Of a stretch of DNA of 10,002 nucleotides, positions 7,194 to 10,002 are shown in pieces; positions within the stretch are counted from its first letter, which is position 1; every line of letters starts with the position of its first letter. The notes under the pieces are model-generated. The model saw only the letters and a list, made by a program, of their open reading frames with translations. It did not search any database and had not been told where the DNA came from. The stretch is taken from assembly GCA_964424555.1 (NCBI GenBank), contig CAYRIX010000048.1:1-10002 (forward strand), in the 5' to 3' direction. The stretch comes from UMGS172 sp964424555. Lineage in GTDB: Bacteria > Bacillota > Clostridia > Oscillospirales > Acutalibacteraceae. A program made the position numbers and the translations under genes.

Positions 7194-9344
7194 ATGTATA
7201 AAGAATATGAAGTACAGGCAGAAAAGATCATGTCGGGTATGAGTCTTAAGGAAAAGATAGGTCAGTTGAATCAGATAACAATAACCTCATTTGGAAATGA
7301 CCTTGATCGACTTAAGGAGACCATCCGCAACGGTGAGGTTGGTTCTATTATCCTTGCCTCATCAGCAACTGCAGGTAATGACCCGCAGGGCCATGTTAAT
7401 GTTGATCTCTACAATGAGCTTCAGCGTGTCGCTGTCGAGGAGAGTCGCACTCATATACCAATGATATACGGGCGTGACGTTATTCACGGTCACCGTACGG
7501 TTTATCCGTTGCCCTTGGCATCGGCTGCAGCTTTTAATGATGATTTGGTTGAAAAGTGTTATCGAAACATCGCTATTGAGGCCCTTTCTGACGGTATTCG
7601 CTGGACATTTTCTCCTATGCTTGATCTTTGCCATGATCCAAGATGGGGAAGAATGGTCGAGGGTCCCGGTGAAGACCCTTGTGTAGGTCAGCATCTCGCC
7701 AAGGCCTGTGTTAAGGGCTTTCAGGGTGATGATATCGGCAGTAGTGATAGTATGGTGGCCTGCGCTAAGCATTACATTGGTTACGGTGCGAGTGAGGGCG
7801 GCCGTGATTACTTTAGAACCGAAATTTCCGACACTACCCTTTATAATTATTATACACCTGCTTTTCGTGCAGCAGTAGAAGCAGGCGTGGGTACTGTTAT
7901 GTCATCGTTCAATGACATAAACGGTGTTCCCGCAACAGGGAGCAAAAAATATTTAACCGATATTTTACGTGGCAAGCTTGGTTTTGAGGGCTTTGTTGTG
8001 TCTGACTGGGGTGCTGTTTCACAGCTTGAAAAGCAGGGAATAGCCGCTAACCGTGCAGAGTGTACCAAAATAGCACTTGAAGCAGGTCTTGATCTTGATA
8101 TGTGTGATAAATGCTATATCGAGAACCTTGAAAAATTGGTTTTGGAAGGTACTGTGTCGGAAAGAGAAGTTGATACTGCCGTCAAACGCATACTTTGCGT
8201 TAAGCTTAAAATGGGACTTTTTGAGCATCCGTACGGTGAGCGTAGAGAGTATGACCGCACAAAGCATCTCGAGGATGCCAGACAGCTTGCTGCAGAGTCG
8301 ATGGTACTGCTTAAAAATAACGGAATTCTTCCATTGAAGAAAGATACCAATATCGGACTTTTAGGCCCATTTATTACCGAGCGCCGTTCGTTACTCGGAA
8401 CGTGGACGCTTGATGGCTCTGCTGATGAAACTCCGAACCTCCTTGAGGCTATGCGGCAGGCGATTAAGGGCGGAAAGCTGTTCTGCCAGGACACCTCGGG
8501 TGTATTTGATAACTCGAGCACGATTGCTCAGAAGTCCGATGTAGTGGTTATGGCCTTAGGTGAGAGCTATCTCACAACAGGTGAGGCGTATTCTGTTTCG
8601 GATATTTCGCTTTCTAATGAACAGATTGAGCTTGTAAATAAGATGCATGCAATGGGAAAGAAAATCGTCGGAGTGTTTTTCTGCGGCCGTCCTATGGCCT
8701 TAGAGGGTGTGGCTGATAAGCTTGATGCTGTGCTTTATGCTTGGCACAGCGGTTCTGAAACGGCTCATGCAGTGTGTGATATACTTTTTGGTGATGTTGT
8801 ACCCAGCGGTAAAACACCTGTGACCTTCCCGAGACGTTCGGGACATATTCCTCTTTACTATAACGTTACACCCAGCGGTCGTCCAGTTGACGGATATTAC
8901 GGTGTAAATCCTCAGAACAACTATACTGATAGCATTGCTTCTCCGTTGTACCCATTTGGTTACGGATTGTCATATACGGTCTTTAACTATAGTGACCTCA
9001 AAGCTGATAAAGACAGCATTTCTCTCGATGACTTAAGATCGGGAAAGAGCATTAAGGTAGCTGTTGATGTTTCAAATATCGGCGACTATAACGGCAAGGA
9101 GACCGTTCAGCTTTATATTAATGACAAGACGGCATCTATTATGCGCCCGATACGTGAATTGAAGGATTATAAGAAGCTTGAGATCAAAACCGGAGATACC
9201 GTGACAGTGGAATTCGAGTTAACATATGATAAGCTTGGCTTCTATAATGAACGAGGAGAATATCTCGTTGAAAAGGGTGAATTTGATATTTATGTTGGAG
9301 AAAATTGCTTAACAAACAATAAACTGACGTTGACGGTTGATTAA
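7194..9344 (+). CDS. bglX: Glycoside hydrolase family 3 beta-glucosidase, BglX type, cytoplasmic
   Basis: This 716-residue enzyme should release glucose (or a related sugar) from the non-reducing end of beta-linked oligosaccharides by a retaining mechanism. The N-terminal GH3 barrel (about 1-350) shows GRDVIHGHRTVYPLPLAS (93-110), KHYIGYG (192-198, substrate-binding Lys-His) and VVSDWG with Asp271 as the nucleophile. The alpha/beta sandwich (about 370-560) has GESYLTTGEAYS, where Glu464 aligns with the acid/base of BglX, and FGDVVPSGKTPVTFP. YPFGYGLSYT (586-595) leads into a fibronectin III-like C-terminal domain (about 618-710). Length and domain order match BglX. Unlike the E. coli periplasmic enzyme it has no signal peptide: the N terminus is charged (MYKEYEVQAEK). 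It therefore probably acts on imported cello-oligosaccharides or glycosides inside the cell. No transporter is adjacent. The gene is single, with its own promoter and terminator. Beta-xylosidase activity cannot be excluded from sequence alone. Confidence 0.93.
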   Translation: MYKEYEVQAEKIMSGMSLKEKIGQLNQITITSFGNDLDRLKETIRNGEVGSIILASSATAGNDPQGHVNVDLYNELQRVAVEESRTHIPMIYGRDVIHGHRTVYPLPLASAAAFNDDLVEKCYRNIAIEALSDGIRWTFSPMLDLCHDPRWGRMVEGPGEDPCVGQHLAKACVKGFQGDDIGSSDSMVACAKHYIGYGASEGGRDYFRTEISDTTLYNYYTPAFRAAVEAGVGTVMSSFNDINGVPATGSKKYLTDILRGKLGFEGFVVSDWGAVSQLEKQGIAANRAECTKIALEAGLDLDMCDKCYIENLEKLVLEGTVSEREVDTAVKRILCVKLKMGLFEHPYGERREYDRTKHLEDARQLAAESMVLLKNNGILPLKKDTNIGLLGPFITERRSLLGTWTLDGSADETPNLLEAMRQAIKGGKLFCQDTSGVFDNSSTIAQKSDVVVMALGESYLTTGEAYSVSDISLSNEQIELVNKMHAMGKKIVGVFFCGRPMALEGVADKLDAVLYAWHSGSETAHAVCDILFGDVVPSGKTPVTFPRRSGHIPLYYNVTPSGRPVDGYYGVNPQNNYTDSIASPLYPFGYGLSYTVFNYSDLKADKDSISLDDLRSGKSIKVAVDVSNIGDYNGKETVQLYINDKTASIMRPIRELKDYKKLEIKTGDTVTVEFELTYDKLGFYNERGEYLVEKGEFDIYVGENCLTNNKLTLTVD

Positions 9345-9389
9345 AATACAAATATCATTTTCTGCATTGAAAATAATCACATATTGAAC

Positions 9390-9419
9390 AAAAAACCCGT
9401 ACATTTGTGCGGGTTTTTT
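9390..9419 (+). terminator. Intrinsic terminator of the beta-glucosidase gene
   Basis: AAAAAACCCGTAC (9390-9402) pairs with GTGCGGGTTTTTT (9407-9419), with one G-T wobble and a 4-nt loop. A run of six T completes the structure 45 nt after the bglX stop. The matching A-run makes it potentially bidirectional. Confidence 0.9.
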
Positions 9420-9438
9420 ACACCTATACCTTTTTGTG

Positions 9439-9467
9439 TTGAAAGAGTCTGATAAATGTGTTAATAT
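9439..9467 (+). promoter_or_regulatory. Promoter of the interrupted cwlD
   Basis: TTGAAA (9439-9444) and TAATAT (9462-9467) are 17 bp apart, with TGT directly before the -10 box as an extended -10. TATAAT at 9465-9470 is an overlapping alternative with 20-bp spacing. Real sporulation amidase genes are often read by sigma-G or sigma-E, so the sigma-A-like boxes may not be the ones used. Confidence 0.4.
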
Positions 9468-9522
9468 AATAAAAAAGATATTATCTCGCCTTGGTTGAGC
9501 ATATTATTTTTGGGGTGAGATT

Positions 9523-9699
9523 ATGTTTAAAAGGACTGTTATTGGTATAATTTGCACTTGTATTGTTGCTGTCGGAGGTTTTTTTGTTTCAAATGAAAGT
9601 AGCGCATTATATAAAGCGGTTTGGTCAAAGCAAATGCAAAGCGGTCAAGTGATAATTATTGACGCCGGCCACGGCGGGTTAACTAATACTATAGATTAG
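9523..9699 (+). pseudogene. cwlD: CwlD-like N-acetylmuramoyl-L-alanine amidase, cut after the first zinc-ligand motif
   Basis: A 58-codon frame starts at ATG 9523 behind GGGGTGAGA (9512-9520). It encodes a signal-anchor helix (about residues 5-23) and a linker, then IIIDAGHGG, the opening strand and first zinc-binding His of Amidase_3 enzymes. In CwlD this enzyme makes muramic lactam in spore cortex so that spores can germinate. After codon GGG (9676-9678) similarity stops: instead of the usual GxDGGA there is LTNTID and a stop at 9697-9699. The rest of the domain, about 170 residues, is absent up to the window end. Start, anchor and motif are undamaged, so the break looks like a single clean junction. 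The assignment to CwlD rather than another Amidase_3 protein rests on the short signal-anchor N terminus and is tentative. Confidence 0.7.
9683..9699. repeat. Imperfect palindrome at the cwlD break
   Basis: CTAAT (9683-9687) and ATTAG (9695-9699) flank the palindromic hexamer CTATAG (9689-9694), with one extra A on the left arm. It begins 4 nt after the last amidase-like base. Its position is what one would expect of half an attachment site or a recombinase-binding arm, but the sequence is short and AT-rich. Confidence 0.35.
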
Positions 9700-9737
9700 G
9701 TCCAAAACTGCCGTGAAAATTCAATATAAAACATCCC

Positions 9738-9764
9738 GAAAACCCGCTTGAATAGCGGGTTTTC
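9738..9764. terminator. Terminator between broken cwlD and the minus-strand partial gene
   Basis: GAAAACCCGCT (9738-9748) pairs perfectly over 11 bp with AGCGGGTTTTC (9754-9764) around a 5-nt loop. It lies 11 nt beyond the stop of the minus-strand gene at 9776. In that direction the stem ends in TTTTC, then CGGGATGTTTTAT. It could also stop read-through from cwlD. Confidence 0.75.
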
Positions 9765-9775
9765 AGCATTTTACG

Positions 9776-10002
9776 TCAAAATTCAAATTCAAAGCTCGCT
9801 TTATTAGTTGTGAACTCACATAACACTTTATTTTTATGACAAAATCGATAATATGCTTCGCAAGATGCACTTTCGTGTATGGTTCTACACATATCACCGT
9901 TTGTGGGAGCCGCAAGTGGTCGTGCGTTCTTTTTCAGCAACTTGGCAGTTAACTCAAAGTTTCCTTGCTTTACCGTAACAGTGTTTTTGTCAACTTGTTT
10001 TA
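9776..10002 (-). CDS. Unrecognised protein, C-terminal 74 residues only
   Basis: An uninterrupted frame enters from beyond the right edge and stops with TGA at 9778-9776, 74 codons inside the window. No family is recognised. The visible part is basic in its first half (TAKLLKKNARPL) and contains four cysteines (CRTIHESASC, then FC and LC), ending in the alternating tail FEFEF. Mixed, non-repetitive codon use and the terminator just downstream support it as a real gene end. It faces the broken cwlD and lies in the sequence that replaces the amidase, so it is probably cargo or a terminal gene of whatever was inserted there. Whether it is itself complete cannot be seen. Confidence 0.5.
   Translation of the reverse strand, partial: KQVDKNTVTVKQGNFELTAKLLKKNARPLAAPTNGDMCRTIHESASCEAYYRFCHKNKVLCEFTTNKASFEFEF

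Noticed and set aside
7362..8521. Minus-strand and other-frame open frames within bglX
   Set aside because: They are antisense or frame shadows of a fully conserved GH3 enzyme, with no promoter or ribosome binding site.
9483..9521. A leader hairpin or riboswitch before cwlD (ATCTC pairing with GAGAT)
   Set aside because: Only 5 bp over a 29-nt loop, with no conserved riboswitch core.
9676..9720. Group II intron insertion at the cwlD break
   Set aside because: The sequence after the break starts TTAAC, not the GTGYG-type start of group II introns, and no intron domain structure or reverse transcriptase is visible.

Overview
The window looks like chromosomal DNA of a low-GC, spore-forming Clostridia, most likely a Ruminococcus-like member of the Oscillospiraceae. 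The reasons are the AT-rich intergenic DNA, strong purine-rich Shine-Dalgarno sites, consensus sigma-A promoters, fragments of two sporulation genes (cotJC, cwlD), a BcrA/HgdC-type activase operon of anaerobes, and a leaderless BglX-type beta-glucosidase. This placement rests on gene content and style, not on a marker gene.

Layout, left to right. Positions 1-204 are AT-rich and non-coding, with a near-consensus promoter (118-146) facing right. At about 205 the DNA changes abruptly into the 3' five-sixths of a CotJC/manganese catalase gene that lacks its start (205-717). After a perfect 17-bp hairpin comes a monocistronic gene for a membrane-anchored NDP-sugar 4,6-dehydratase (CapD/PglF/WbpM class, 874-2790), with a textbook TTGACA-17-TATAAT promoter. 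A bidirectional terminator (2805-2833) separates it from a convergent two-gene operon on the minus strand. That operon encodes a HgdB-like 2-hydroxyacyl-CoA dehydratase-type protein (6992-5760), overlapping by 4 nt a tandem-activase/DUF2229 protein (5763-2836). A divergent intergenic region (6993-7193) carries promoters for both sides and two CAACAT/ATGTTG inverted repeats. It leads into a cytoplasmic GH3 beta-glucosidase (7194-9344) with its own terminator.

The right end holds a promoter, ribosome binding site and first ~52 codons of a CwlD-like N-acetylmuramoyl-L-alanine amidase. It breaks off directly after its metal-binding DAGHGG motif (about 9678). Foreign-looking sequence follows: an imperfect palindrome, a terminator, and the C-terminal 74 codons of an unrecognised minus-strand gene running off the edge.

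The intact genes form ordinary units: surface polysaccharide precursor synthesis, an Fe-S activase/dehydratase pair of unknown substrate, and glycoside breakdown. The most interesting signal is at the edges. Two sporulation genes are each cut once, cleanly, with the remaining part still open and apparently well conserved. This is what skin-like intervening elements removed during sporulation would look like, but recent insertions, simple decay or assembly joins are not excluded from this window alone.
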